In this document: positions 24,562 to 36,534 of the stretch, piece by piece | How positions within the stretch are numbered: the first letter of the stretch is position 1 | How the letters are laid out: every line of letters starts with the position of its first letter | NCBI GenBank assembly: GCA_963556195.1 | Contig: OY744521.1 | Location: 131,599,788 to 131,663,787 of the forward strand | Length of the DNA: 64,000 nucleotides | Reading direction: 5' to 3' | Origin: Sepiola atlantica | Lineage: Eukaryota; Mollusca; Cephalopoda; Sepiida; Sepiolidae | Notes under the pieces: generated by a model | Database searches by the model: none | The model's input: only the letters and a program-made list of their open reading frames with translations | What the model was told of the DNA's origin: nothing | Translations under genes and position numbers: made by a program

Positions 24562-27500
24562 CATAGTTCACCCCAAACAAGGCAGTACGCCACTGTAGAC
24601 GTAAGGGGCTACTGTGAAAAAGGGTAAGGGTTTTTTTTAGGGGATGTGTAACCCTAAATTAAGAGCTGTGCAGCGAGATGTCTGTTTACATTAGTTTTAA
24701 ATTTATGCATGTCAGTACCGTCAGGAAAACAGGGGGCGAGGAGGGAGTTCCAGAGTTCAGCAGCACAAGGAAATAAGATTTTGGAGTAGAAAGCTTTTCG
24801 GCATCTGGGGACTTCCACAGTGAACGGATGTGATTTGGCAGATTGTCGGGTTGGTCTAGTGAATTTGCGTTGTGAGGAGACCAGAGAAGCAAGTTCATCA
24901 GAGCACAGTCTATTGAAGTACTTGTAAAACAGGCACAAGGAAGCAACATTGCGGCGGTGGGATAGGGGCTGGAGCTTAGTGGATAGTGAGGGACCTATTA
25001 AGTTGGCGACTCTTTTTTGGACCTAATCAAAGAGGGAGAGACTAGTAGATGTTGCACCAGCCCATATGTGGCTACTATACTCTATGCATGGGCGGATGTC
25101 GGCTTTGTAGAGATATATGATAATGTCAAGTGTGAGAAGTTTATTAGCACGGTAGAGGGAGGCCACCTTCTTTGCAGCAGTCCTGGCAATGTATTCAATG
25201 TAGTTGTTCCAATTCATTTTATCTGTGAAAGTTAGGCCGATGAGTTTGAATGATTAACTCTCAGGTAGGGTATATTATTTGCCATGACAAGCGGTGATTG
25301 AAGAGGTTTCTTGTAGTTATTGAAAGAAAGCAGATTAGACTTTGCACCATTAAAATACATTTTCTACCCTAATCCACTACAGGCTGGAGGTCATTTTCTA
25401 AGGATTCAGCCATTGCCTCAGATATGTGCGCGTCGGTTTTGCCCACATGCCGAGAGAAGAGCGTTGTGTCGCTAGCAAATATGCCTATCTACATCTTGAT
25501 TTCATCAGGAAAGTCATTCATGAAAATCAGAAAAAGTAGAGGTCTAGGATTGGTCCTTACGGTACACCAGCATTTATGTTATGTTGCTTAGATGTACGGC
25601 CATCGATGACAACCTGTATCTTTCTTTTTGTAAGGTAGGATTTAATTATATTAAATATTTGTCAAGTGCTACCATATGAGTGCAGTTTTAGGAGAAGCCT
25701 TTCATGCCAGACTTCGTCAAAGGCCTTAGATATATCAAGCGCTACCACCCTAGCTTCACCAGCTTTACTCAGTGTGTGATAGATGCGTTCAGCGATGACC
25801 GTTAGGATATCCGCTGTAGATCGAGATTGTCTGAATCCGTATTGATTGTTAGAAAGAAGTTTAGCATTAGCTATGTGCCGGACTAAAGCAAAATTGATTA
25901 ATGATTCAAAGATTTTAGCAACGATCGGGGGTAGACTGATTGGACGTGGGTTTAGAGGATCAGTTCTATCTCCAGAATTCTTTACGACTGGTACCACAGA
26001 GGCAATTTTCCAATTATCAGCCAAACAAGATTCAGCTAGGCATTTGTTGTATATTTTGGAGAGGACAGGGCCAGCTCAGCAGAGCATTTCCTTATTACTA
26101 TTACTGGTATAAGATCAGGTCCATAGGCATTAGATTTGTCAAGGTTTTTTTAATGGTGACTTTGACCTGAGATGGGGTGATGACAAGGTTGTCAAGTGTG
26201 GCTTCAGTCTACAATGGGAATTTGGGGAAGGGCTGGTTTGCTGAATCAGAGTGGAGGTTAAGGCGAAACGCTGGGTTAGTAGTTCAGTGTTATAAGTTGC
26301 CATGCACACAATATCGTTGTGATTTGATAGCGAGGGAATCGTCGATTGCCCGCTGTTCATAACACTATTGTAGGTCTTCGAGAAATCACGAGTACCTAGT
26401 TTCTGTGACTGAATGTGTGTTTGGTGATCTCTGTATATCTTCTCTTTACTTCATCTATAACTACTTTGCAATCATTTCATACCTCTACAACTTTTTGTCT
26501 GTCTGCATTTTTTCATGGCGGCCGAATTTTCGGAATGCCTTCTACCTCTCAGCAATAGCAGCTGCACATTCTGAGGTGAACCATTGAAGAGAGTGGGGTT
26601 TGCTGAAGAATTTTCGCGTGTGGACATAAGCATCAATGCCTGGTTTTACCGATTTGGTTAGCTCATTTTACACTGATCAGCAGGAAATGAGAAGGATTCA
26701 CCCCATTGTGCGTCGTTGATGTGATCCCTAAGGGATTTAAAATAAGTCTTCTCATAGTTTCCCGTCGTTTTGAGCAACGGCTCTTAAGCTTTTGGACGAG
26801 TTTGTAAATTTATACTTATCATTACTACAACGTGATCAGAGTTTCCAAGCGGGCTATGGGCATTCGCCACACAAGCATCGAGTAGTGAGGTCAAGAACAG
26901 GTCAAAAGGTGAGGCTTGCTGGTCCACACAAACAGGAAGGCGGGTCGGAAAAGTGAGAGTCTGTGAGAGGTCGTGAGCTGAGGAGAAATTAAACGTAGAG
27001 TTCCCAGCTGCATCAGTAAGGCTGGAAAATCCCAACCAGTCACGGTGATGTGCACTCAAATTTCCAAATGCATGTATTTACACATTCAAGAACATCTAGG
27101 CTTGATCATCTGATTGTGACCTATGTTCCCTGTCAAGGAGAGAGTTTTTCTGAACATAAACTCCTAACTCATGCATAGGTTTGTCAGAGTCCTTATGATA
27201 GAGTTGAAGGTAATCAGTCATGTACAAAGTAGTGAGAGTGAATTGAGGATTGAAGGTTCGTTTCAATTAGAGCCAGGATATCCGGGGAGTTTGTCAAGAG
27301 AAAAGTTTTTACGAACTTACTGTTAGTTCTAAGTCCTCGGATATTTGTAAGGGCGGAGGCGAATATGTTTTTTGGGGTGTCTGGTTAATTTTTTTTTAAT
27401 TTAATGAATTCATTTTTGTTTTGAGTCAGAGTGGGAAAGGCAAAGTGGGTGCTTTTTTGTTAGCAACAAGCTCACACAACCAGTCTATTTGTCGTGACTT

Positions 27501-28040
27501 GGCCCATACATGTTGTGGCCTCGAGAAAGTCCACCAGTATTCCTGTAGTGTTCCTTTCCATGCGCGACATGGCACATACAGTTACCCACGATATTATGTA
27601 ACTGTTGACAAAGCACCCATTCTTAGCGCTACCTAAGGGTTTGGGCTCCTAACTACCAGTCGGAAACATCAGCCAGACCATCTGTCTTACTTGTACCCTC
27701 AACCTGTGAGAACAAGAGCGACCCAGACTAGTCATGCACGACTTAATGACAAAAAAACTTTCCCCAAGTTGGCCAGATAGAGAGGAAGAGAGACGGCGTT
27801 CATTTCCCTAGTCAGGAAACAATGCCAAACACGAGGTGTGTTTAGAGGCGTTCCAGTGTTTGTACATCTACAACTGGCTAATAGACAGAGAAGGAGTGTG
27901 AAGGCCGGGCGTTAGGCAGAGTCCATCACCTCTTTAAGCAATTATAGGTTTACAAACCGGATACATTGTTCGAGATTCCAGCTCTAGGAAAGTTGTCGAT
28001 CAAGACTACAGAAGCCTTCCTCCCTAACGCTTTTCTGCGA
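24560..28040 (-). pseudogene. LINE-B, longest copy (5' region, endonuclease, reverse transcriptase)
   Basis: Near full-length CR1/Jockey-type retrotransposon on the minus strand. The probable 5' region is 28.04-27.4 kb. The endonuclease begins near 27.37 kb ('ALTNIRGLRTNSKFV') and continues at 27059-26784 ('SAHHRDWLGFSSLTDAAG', then 'ANAHSPLGNSDHVVVM', the C-terminal catalytic SDH motif). The linker is at about 26.8-26.5 kb. The reverse transcriptase spans 26024-25662 ('PRPISLPPIVAKIFESLI', 'YGFRQSRSTADILT', 'VALDISKAFDEVWHERLL'), with the domain to 25.0 kb ('NWNNYIEYIARTAAKKVASL') and a C-terminus at 24938-24654 ('RCRKAFYSKILFPCAAELWN'). The conserved 3' sequence 'TTTGGGGTGAACTATGTTAA' abuts a microsatellite at 24.56 kb. 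Scattered stops and frameshifts, and an apparent deletion near 27.06 kb, make it non-functional, but it is the best-preserved copy here. Confidence 0.85.
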
Positions 28041-28205
28041 ATACGTAAGTAGTTAGTAGCAAGGTTTTATCATCAGATTTTTGCCTTTTCTTAGCTGGAT
28101 AATCTTCCAAGGTTTACGGGTCCAACATACGAGAGAGGATAGCCTGCGCCCGTTCATAAGTAGGTTATTTCCGAGCCCCGCAGGTAAAAAAATATCATCT
28201 ACATA

Positions 28206-28206
<1 letters not shown>

Positions 28207-28280
<74 letters not shown>
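28207..28280. repeat. Compound microsatellite (CA)n(TA)n
   Basis: CA block followed by TA block. Confidence 0.95.
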
Positions 28281-28283
<3 letters not shown>

Positions 28284-28379
28284 CATGCACTTGTGTAGAT
28301 ATAGGTTCACTGTACACTTAACAGAGAAAACAAAAATTTCGAGAGATATTTCCCTGTAACAAGTTAGTACAGAAAAGTA

Positions 28380-28600
28380 ATAGACAGCCAGTAGGGTAGC
28401 AAATGAGAAAAACACTAGTTAACTATTTATAAAATAAAGGCTACTGGGAAAAGGATAACAATTGAAACTTAAAATACATTTTAAAAACAAGGTAAATACA
28501 AATAAATTTTTTGGCATGGTTACAAATTAGTAAAAATGCCAAATACATTTAAGATAGATGTGGCTGGCTTTAATTGAAGTCGGGCTACTTTGCCAATGAT
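28380..28600 (+). repeat. Direct repeat, copy 1
   Basis: Shares with 28760-29050 the landmarks 'ACAGCCAGTAG', 'TAACTATTTATAA', 'AAATTAGTAAAAATGCCAAA' and 'GTGGCTGGC...AAGT(T)GAGTCGGGCTA'. Not coding; family unknown. Confidence 0.6.
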
Positions 28601-28759
28601 CCTTTCAAGAAAATCATATCGTGTACATATCAGAGGAATGGTGAAGGGAGGTTTGAGGGGGGCTGTATGTCGAGGGTTGTTTGAACTCTTTTTTTGTAAC
28701 ATGTTAAGCTATCCAATTTTCATATATCTTTAACGTTTAGCTAGACGAACATCGGAATT

Positions 28760-29151
<392 letters not shown>

Positions 29152-29153
29152 AG

Positions 29154-29300
29154 TTCGGCAGCAAATTATTTTTTTATGCAAGTGTCATTAAAGACCACAA
29201 TGTTCTCTCCCTTCACGCTCTTTCTTGTCAATTTCTCGACGCGGCGAGCGATTCTTCGGTTTTTGGGTGTTTATAGTACAGTGCGTTGTGACGTGGGTTA
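29154..29300 (+). repeat. 'CGGCAGCAA' interspersed repeat, copy 1
   Basis: Matches the reverse complement of 52165-52312: both start 'CGGCAGCAA' next to a TA array and share 'TTCTCGAC.CGGCGAGCGATT' plus 'AAAGACCACAATGTTCTC' against 'GAAGACTACGGAGTTCTC'. Probably the end of a transposon or LTR; class unknown. Confidence 0.6.
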
Positions 29301-29373
29301 TTTTTTTAGCGCTTTCGGTCTCTCGACCGTCTTTTGGAGACGATATCCAATTCCTTTCTACAGCAGGAATATG

Positions 29374-29715
29374 TGACACAAGGTCGGAAAGTGGATGAGG
29401 GGTCATGTCAGCGCCTCTAAAGAAGGGGTCTAGCAACATAGACTGCGCAGCTCCGTCAGCATTGCCCGTTCAGTGCGCCTCAAGCAGCAAGTGATAAACT
29501 TACTCCACCCCAAAGAGGGGAGGCAAGGCCTAGGATGGTGGACCTTTTAGAACTGCACAGGACAAACCCACAGACCGGCGGAATCCAGACCTGAAGGCCA
29601 AGACGATACCGGCCTATAGGGTGTAGTATTCATAGAAACAGATACTGCACTTTGATCTTGGCCAAAAGCCCAATGAGCCGTTGTATTTATCTAACTCCCA
29701 CAGCGGTAAGATAAG
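29374..29715 (-). repeat. U2-headed tandem repeat, unit 1
   Basis: Monomer of about 342 bp. On the minus strand its head (29684-29640) reads 'GCTTTTGGCCAAGATCAA' then 'GTGCAGTATCTGTTTCTAT', matching the first ~45 bases of U2 snRNA (CCTTTTGGCTAAGATCAA, GTGTAGTATCTGTT). Beyond that the sequence diverges from U2; the branchpoint-pairing GTAGTA is changed to GCAGTA. Not a functional U2 gene. Confidence 0.75.
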
Positions 29716-30051
29716 ACACAAGGTCAGAAAGTGGGATTTAATGTGGCAGCACCCTAGAGAAGAGCACTTTAACCTTTAAAAATTGCCTGGGCCACCCTGT
29801 CGGCATTCCCCAGTAGGTGCGTCCTAGGCGATTAGCAATAAACTAACCCCTTCTCAAACGGTGAGAAGGCAAATTCTAGGAGGGTGGACATTCTAGAACT
29901 GCACAGGACAAACCCACAGACCCGCGAGATCAAGACCCGAAGGCCAAGACGATACCGGTCTATAGGGTTAAGTATCGATCGATACCACACTTTGATCTTG
30001 GCCAAATGGCCAATAAGCCGTTTCATTTATCTTCCTCCCACAAGTTATATG
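29716..30051 (-). repeat. U2-headed tandem repeat, unit 2
   Basis: Same monomer, about 336 bp, head at 30023-29983 ('ATTTGGCCAAGATCAAAGTG', then 'TGGTATC'). The body shares with unit 1 'CTGCACAGGACAAACCCACA' and 'GGCCAAGACGATACCGG'. It also carries 'TAAACTAACCCCTTCTCA', seen in the diverged copy at 10.7 kb. Confidence 0.75.
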
Positions 30052-30142
30052 TGCCACAAGGTCAGGAAAGTAGGTGAGCACTCTGGCTTACACAAAATGC
30101 CTGATCACAGTCAAAAGGTCAAGAAGCCGTTTTCAGGCAGCT
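30052..30142 (-). repeat. U2-headed tandem repeat, unit 3 (internally deleted)
   Basis: Begins like the other units ('CCACAAGGTCAGGAAAGTAG') but jumps to the head segment (30133-30101: 'GGCTTCTTGACCTTTTGACT' then 'GTGATCA'), lacking the middle of the monomer. Confidence 0.65.
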
Positions 30143-30180
30143 GTATTTACAGTTTATTGGTTATATGTCTATTAATTTAC

Positions 30181-30186
30181 ATATGT

Positions 30187-30226
<40 letters not shown>
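30181..30226. repeat. (TA)n microsatellite
   Basis: TA array. Confidence 0.93.
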
Positions 30227-30228
<2 letters not shown>

Positions 30229-30271
30229 TTATTTTTGTCTTAATTTATTAATTCATCAATTTATTTATTTT

Positions 30272-30352
30272 TTATGATGATGATGATGATGTTTATGATG
30301 ATGATCATGATAATGATAATTATGATAATCATGATGATGTTGATGATGTAAT
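30272..30352. repeat. Imperfect (GAT)n tract
   Basis: GATGAT units with AAT and CAT variants, at the 3' end of a Penelope-like remnant. Confidence 0.85.
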
Positions 30353-30590
30353 AATTGTTAAAGACTGATAGGGTGTTAGTACCAGTGGTGAATGCTATTT
30401 TATCAATTGTTGGTTGTAAGTTTTTTGATGTGTAGGGCTTCGAAGATTTGTTTTTATGTATGATCTTAGTATTAGTTGTTAATATTTGTCATAGTTTGGT
30501 TGATTTTAATCTTTTTTGTGTATGGGCGGCACGTGTATCATTTAAGTGATGCGTAAAGCGTCGAGAGAACGTTGTAGTTGTATGGCCAAT
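30345..30590 (-). pseudogene. Penelope-like element, C-terminal GIY-YIG endonuclease remnant
   Basis: The minus-strand translation, with frameshifts, gives 'TTTTFSRRFTHHLND' followed by 'KILTTNTKIIHKNKSSKPYT' and 'TIDKIAFTTGTNTLSVFNN'. This is the order of the C-terminal half of the GIY-YIG nuclease and tail in Penelope-like retroelements. The nuclease nicks DNA for target priming in that family. Only about 80 residues remain. Confidence 0.55.
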
Positions 30591-30668
30591 ATATATATAT
30601 ATATGGGGTAAAGTACACGATACGTCATGAAAATGAAATTCCGTGGTAGACAAAATGTGTTAAAAATG

Positions 30669-30751
<83 letters not shown>

Positions 30752-30776
30752 AGAGGGGGAAAGAGAGTGAGAGATA
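30588..30776. repeat. Microsatellites (TA)n ... (TA)n(GA)n
   Basis: A short TA array at 30588-30606, then TA at 30673-30711 passing into GA repeats to about 30776. Confidence 0.92.
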
Positions 30777-30969
30777 TATGTGTGTATACTAGAATCATAT
30801 ATGACATTAGGGCGATGAAGATCAGGATATAAGGTTATATCTTGAGAATCCGTATTTTGAGTTTGATTAAAACCCGTTAAATATCTAAAATGTAATGCTT
30901 AATCTAAATTGGTTTTAAGTAGCATAAATACTCAAGTGAAGTCGGCATGTGTTGGCTAGTATACACACG

Positions 30970-31014
30970 CACACACCTATATATGTATATATATATAGTT
31001 TATTAGTGTTTTTG

Positions 31015-31054
<40 letters not shown>
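30970..31054. repeat. (TA)n microsatellites
   Basis: TA arrays at about 30975-31000 and 31016-31054. Confidence 0.9.
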
Positions 31055-31055
<1 letters not shown>

Positions 31056-31057
<2 letters not shown>

Positions 31058-31345
31058 CATCACACCACACACCCATAGAGCCAGTGGGAGAAGGCACACT
31101 TATCACCTTACCCAAGCCAAAAAAGCCCGCTGGGCCACCAGCCAATCTCCGGCGAATAGCACTGTTGAACAGCATAAGAAATATCCTGTCTAGCATTACC
31201 CTGTGCCGAATCAGATACAAAATCGACTGCTTTACGGGACCCTAGCAACGTGGTTTCAAAAGAGGCAAAATCTGCGCAGACATTGTATGGGCACAACGTA
31301 TGCTGACCTCAGTAGTGAGGAAAAAGGAATGGGACTAGTAGTCTC
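31056..31345 (+). pseudogene. LINE-C reverse transcriptase fragment
   Basis: Reads 'GEGTLITLPKPKKPAGPPAN' and on through 'LRRIALLNSIRNILSS' and 'RGFKRGKICADIVWAQRM', the first RT blocks (L.KP.KP, NLRPI.LL, GF..GRS..D) of a non-LTR element. A TAG falls near 31230 in an otherwise open frame of roughly 90 residues. It abuts a TA array upstream. The family looks like the R4/Dong-type group from memory; subfamily uncertain. Confidence 0.7.
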
Positions 31346-31439
31346 TACTATAATCTTAATACATGCAGGATATCATAGATAGTTTTGCATGTACGTGTAT
31401 AATAATGTGTCTAGCAATAATCCTGAGTAAGAAAAAAAA

Positions 31440-32215
31440 ATGTGTTTGCACTGGCCCCTGATAACGTGTATCAGGCACCAGATATATTTGTTGAACACCA
31501 CAAACTGTATGTAGTGGACCTGTTTATGTATATGTGTAGTGTTATTTTGAGGAACGGGTCGTTGGATGCTGAGATACGTAGACCTATCGAACAGGCTGGT
31601 ATATTATTTTGGTCAGTTGGAAAAGCGGGTGTGGACACCTTGTGAGATCAGGCTGGACACCGAGATGTCAGTATATGAGATCTTTGTTATATTAACTTTT
31701 TTATATGCTTGTGAGACATTGACCACTTACTGAGCTGATATTGGATAGCTACATCGTGTATATCATAATCGTTTACTCCACTTGCTAGACACTCGCTGGG
31801 ATAACTGAAGTGTGGGAGCGAGCTGCTGTTTAAAAAATTGAGTCTGATATAAGAAAACACAGACTTCGTTAGGCTAGTCATCATGTTTGTCTTACTGACG
31901 ACATATTGTAAAAGCATGTGATTTATTCGGAACTATATCGGAATACTCGTCCACAGAACACACCACGTAAATGATTAACAGATTGTCTCAAAGACGATTA
32001 TAAATTGTTTCGAAATGATGTTTGAAGATGGGATGGGATGGTTGAAGACAGGTCAAAGTAGAGGAACGTGATTTGAAGGTGGCAAGTTTTTTTTGAAAAA
32101 AAGACATAGCATCCGAAGTTCAAAAGTGCAGCAGCGAAAAGCCTGTCTGTGACACCTTCAGCATATTGAGCTTGGGGTTTGGCGGTTAGTGGGACCTAGA
32201 CTAGCTGCCCCCATT
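31440..32215 (+). pseudogene. Non-LTR retrotransposon RT C-terminal fragment
   Basis: The frame 31442-31645 carries 'SVILRNGSLDAEIRRPIEQA', matching the YLGS-x-I...DG...EI..RI..A block that follows the RT palm in RTE/L1-type proteins, and then 'FVILTFLYACETLTTY' (canonical VLPTLLYACETWT). Decay continues to about 32.2 kb. It may or may not belong to the same element as 31056-31345. Confidence 0.65.
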
Positions 32216-32364
32216 TAGGATACGTGAACTTCCATTTTCCACTCCCGATATTCCGTCCGTGGTAAATCAAACAATTACCCCTTTCCTCCCTATCTATATA
32301 TTGATCTCCCCCCTCACTGTATTACGTTCAGTTATAATCAGACAATTTCCGCATCTATCTATCT

Positions 32365-32366
<2 letters not shown>

Positions 32367-32425
<59 letters not shown>
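32367..32425. repeat. (TA)n microsatellite
   Basis: TA array preceded by CTAT units. Confidence 0.95.
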
Positions 32426-32427
<2 letters not shown>

Positions 32428-32475
32428 CTCTCTCTCCCCCTCACTGTACTGCCTTCTGTTATAAGTCGTGCAATC

Positions 32476-32509
32476 CCCCCTCTCTCTCTCTCCCCCTCTC
32501 TCTCTCTCT

Positions 32510-32570
<61 letters not shown>
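32476..32570. repeat. Compound microsatellite (CT)n(TA)n
   Basis: CT block then TA block, abutting the hAT-like element. Confidence 0.95.
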
Positions 32571-32571
32571 C

Positions 32572-33165
32572 GGGCTTGGCAACCTGTTTAGAGTGAGGGC
32601 CGGATGGAACATTTGGAAGGGGATCGCGGGCCGAAGTGAAAAACGAAATCTCAGAATTACTATATTTTGTTTACATGAATAAATTGTACAAAAATTGCAT
32701 TGAACACTCTACAAATCTGATACTTTTTCTCAAGAGACTTCTGTATGTGATGTTATAAAAGGCGCACACCAAGAGCCATTTTGGAATCATAAAAAGTGAT
32801 GACGGGGGAAGTAGCAAGTTGATCCAGCATTTGTTTTGACACACCTCACATAGGTTCTCTGTTTCATGCCATTTCCACGTCTCTCGTTTCCTCTGTGCCT
32901 CTCTCTTTCTCTTTTTCTATTTGTATCTCTTAATAGTTAAAGAAAAATGAAATGACATGCATCATTGCTCCTGATAGTGATACCTTTTTATCCCAATGTA
33001 AATCTAAATTGAAACCTTCTTTTACGTCTATGTCACAAAATGATGAGTTTTACTGGGAGGTCTGCGGGCCGGATTGCAGTAATAAAGCATAGCAGGGTGC
33101 GGGCCGGACGCAAAGCCTTCGCGGGCCGCATGTGGCCCGCGGGCTGGACGTTGCCTGCCTCTGCT
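32572..33165. mobile_element. hAT-like MITE
   Basis: A 594-bp non-coding unit with imperfect terminal inverted repeats: the left end has 'GGCTTGGCAACCTG' and the right end, reversed, 'GGCAGGCAACGTCC'. Inside the right end is the 'GCGGGCCGCATGTGGCCCGC' palindrome typical of hAT-type MITEs, with GGGCCGG motifs in both ends. The expected 8-bp target duplication cannot be seen because both flanks are microsatellite. Confidence 0.6.
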
Positions 33166-33167
33166 CT

Positions 33168-33194
33168 CTCTCTCTATCTATCTCTCTCTCTCTA

Positions 33195-33254
<60 letters not shown>
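33168..33254. repeat. Compound microsatellite (CT)n(TA)n
   Basis: CT/CTAT block then TA block. Confidence 0.95.
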
Positions 33255-33259
<5 letters not shown>

Positions 33260-33502
33260 TCAATATGCTGTCACTCTTCTCCACCTCGATTTACGTCTCT
33301 AATAGTTAATTTACTCCTTCTCTCAAGATAGGTATAAAATAGTTTGTCGTTCTCTCTATATTGAAATGGTGCGTGAATTTCTCATTTTTCATTTTCAAAC
33401 ATGTAATCACTTCGCTTAGAGTCTTGATAATACCATAGGCTCGAAGAAAATTAATGCACCCGTGATTATGTGATTCTGTGTAATTATATTTTATTTTATT
33501 TT

Positions 33503-33524
33503 GTATATATATATATATATTGAA

Positions 33525-33561
<37 letters not shown>

Positions 33562-33575
33562 GTGAGAGATGGAGA
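33503..33575. repeat. Microsatellites (TA)n and (GA)n
   Basis: Short TA array at 33503-33520, then GA repeats to 33575. Confidence 0.92.
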
Positions 33576-33835
33576 GAGAAGTATTACAATATATTTATGA
33601 TAATTAATAATACAATACGTCCGTGGTTCATCCTCTGATTGAGTCGTGCGACCTAGGGTCTTACGACCCTGCGTTGGTAAAACGTGGACGAATCTTTGAA
33701 CCTAAATTGCTATAAACTTATTCTCATATTTACAATTGCGCTCTACTCACGTATGGTGCGCTTTTGAATTAAATACTGAACATGAATACACAAAGTATTA
33801 TATCATTTTATATAATATTATACGTGTTATCATGA

Positions 33836-33837
<2 letters not shown>

Positions 33838-33888
<51 letters not shown>
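33838..33888. repeat. (TA)n microsatellite
   Basis: TA array. Confidence 0.95.
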
Positions 33889-33889
<1 letters not shown>

Positions 33890-36530
33890 CCAGAAAAATA
33901 AATAAATACTGACATTGGTAGGGGAATATATAAACATATTTATTGTTTTAAGGGCATACACATTTATTTTTAATTATTATCCATACCAATTCATATATAT
34001 TGCAATTACCCATGTCACACTAAATGTTGTTAGCATCATATTTAGTACCATAAATTATAACGCGTGTCTCTAGTGTATCTATAAACAATGTTGACTAGCG
34101 CCAGGTATGATGGTATTCGTTTAACTTTTATTATTTATTCATGAAAGAAGAAATCATATCAAATAAAAAAAACAATTACTTGAAATACATGAAACATTTA
34201 ATGTGACGATGGAATGTTTCGTCTCTAGATTCAATAAGTTGGCTAAAACCGAATACACAAACAAATTGATATTATATATCAGTGGGAAGTATATAAGGAC
34301 TACAACATGAAACTCTGATATAAACAATGTTATCATGTTAATTATTTTAGCAGAAGATAAAGTTAACTTACAATTTAATTTGATAAGGTTAAGACCAACA
34401 TGCTTGATATTCAAATAAGATACGAATAAAGTGAAATGAGAATTTTCGGAGTGTGCCTATTTAATCAGCTCGGTTGATGATGACATTGCTATTTAAGACA
34501 TATGCGTAACGGAACAATGGGCCAACCGAGAAGTTTCTGTCGACGCATGTGCCTATCAAATCTTATAAATTTTATTTTTAAAGACATACAAATTAATATT
34601 CAAACTTAAGCGTGAGGGCCTGATGGACATGTTTTTAAGTTGTGCGTTTTTTACTCAAAAGCTATTTTAAACTGAAATCTCGCCGACCTAGCATAAGAGG
34701 CGTTTATGGATATTCTCTGAAGAATCTAGACAAATTGAGTCATCGTCATTTCTGTATACAATGGAACATGACAGACCATTTTTGAATACAATACATTATC
34801 GACAGACAAAGATGTAGATATGAATCTGTAAAACGTATGAGACGAAAATGCCACCAGAAAAGTTAAAATGGGTGCGTTTGTTCTATCAATGACAACGATG
34901 GACACATTCAACCAATTAAATATAATAGCGTCGTCAGGATACAACTCAGAAGTAAATCCATAATCTAAAATCCAGTTTTAAATGTGAACATATACACATA
35001 CATATACGTCATGGGTAATCATAAATATAATGATATAATATATGTATGTTTCAATGTTTTTATTGTATATCTGTAGGAGTCCTTTGCTTTAATCTGCAAG
35101 CTATCTGGGCATATTCTAAACACGGTCTTACGAATAAATAAAATATAATCAAACAATATTTTGTCAAAGACGTTAAATAAAATATGGTAATTGTTATATA
35201 ATTAATTCATGATATATGATTGTTCAAAGGTGTATTTATATCCGTATTTTCAATGATACATGATGGTTAAATGACAACATAAAGAAGGGGGAGAGTTACA
35301 AGACTGTCGAAAGAAAACCTAACGTTCACTTTCTACTTCTGTCTCTGCTTATTTCGGCAGTTTCTGCTGGTTCAGAACTACTTGAAACTTAAACAAATTA
35401 TACCAGTTCATGAGAGATTCGCACACTTTATTTAATTTATAATTCCCTATATGTACACTGACAGCCGCAATCTATTTTCTTGCGTGACAGAAAGAAGGCA
35501 GACGTACTAAAATAAAAGCGTACTATTTGAATTATGGGTTTTACAAGATTATAATCATACTATCAGTAGAATATACTCTCTTTCCTCAGGGATGGAAATT
35601 GTTAACTTTTTAAAAAAGAAGCAGTTAAAAAAGGAAAAGAGTGGACACAAATAAGAAACGTGCAATGGTTTATTTAAAGGAGCAAAAACCATTGTACAAT
35701 ACGAGCGTTTTCCTTTAGCGATATGCATTGTTTACATCAAAGAAAGAATAAAATAAATATTAAAAAAAAAACTAATATCACAAAATCCCAAGTAACATCT
35801 TTGGTCGACATTTTTCTCATATTAACATTCCATCCTGTGTATCGTTTCGAACTTCACAATGAATGACCAGGTCGTGTTAAAAAGAAGAATTGCAAAATCA
35901 AAACGAAAAGAAACCGTTTTGTGCTGTGAGAATCTCTTTTTTTCGAAAGAAGCATGAAACAAATTCAATGGACTTCAAATCGCTTTCGATGAAAAGATTA
36001 AAAAACATGTTTCACTGTGTTTTAAAATAACGCCTCTTAATGTTATTCCTTAGTGAACAGATATAATAGCCCGATAAACTTCATGCTATGAACGGATGGA
36101 TTTAATTTGATTTTTTACTATGCTACTTCATGTACCGTGTATTGCTCTATTTATTTATGAGATATAGTCTCCTTTTATAGATGTGTTCGCTTATCTTTTT
36201 TGTTCCTTTTGTCAGGAACTAATAGTTATATATCTAATTATCTAGAATACAATAACTCTTATAAAACATGGTTTATATAGTTATACTAAAATTCGTATAT
36301 GTAAATCTCCCTTTGAACATTCTGAACTAATTCAGTAGAACTTGCAATGAAAGAAATATTTTTCATAAAAGAATGGTTATTTCCGATTTATTTAATACAT
36401 GTTTTCTATTTACATAAATATGTTCCTTTTGGTTTGGTGTGGTGTGTTTTACTCCATATGAACCATCTAAGTGTTATGTAATATCGAATAAAGTTGTACA
36501 TTTTTTGTATGTAGTAAACTCATTCTATAT
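33890..36530. other. AT-rich DNA, no feature recognised
   Basis: 2.6 kb without a recognisable gene, RNA or transposon; short open frames at 34154-34414 and 34726-34944 (minus) match nothing known. Confidence 0.4.
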
Positions 36531-36534
36531 ATTC

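Noticed and set aside
28040..28200. SINE-like segment with 'GGGTCCAACATACGAGAG'
   Set aside because: No A/B box pair and no second copy in the window, so no call is supportable.
29640..29684. Functional U2 snRNA gene
   Set aside because: Only the first ~45 bases match, the branchpoint-pairing region is altered, and the rest of U2 is absent in all three units.
33600..33690. tRNA-like or SINE segment around 'GACCTAGGGTCTTACGACCC'
   Set aside because: A short stem is visible, but no paired A and B boxes with tRNA spacing could be found on either strand.
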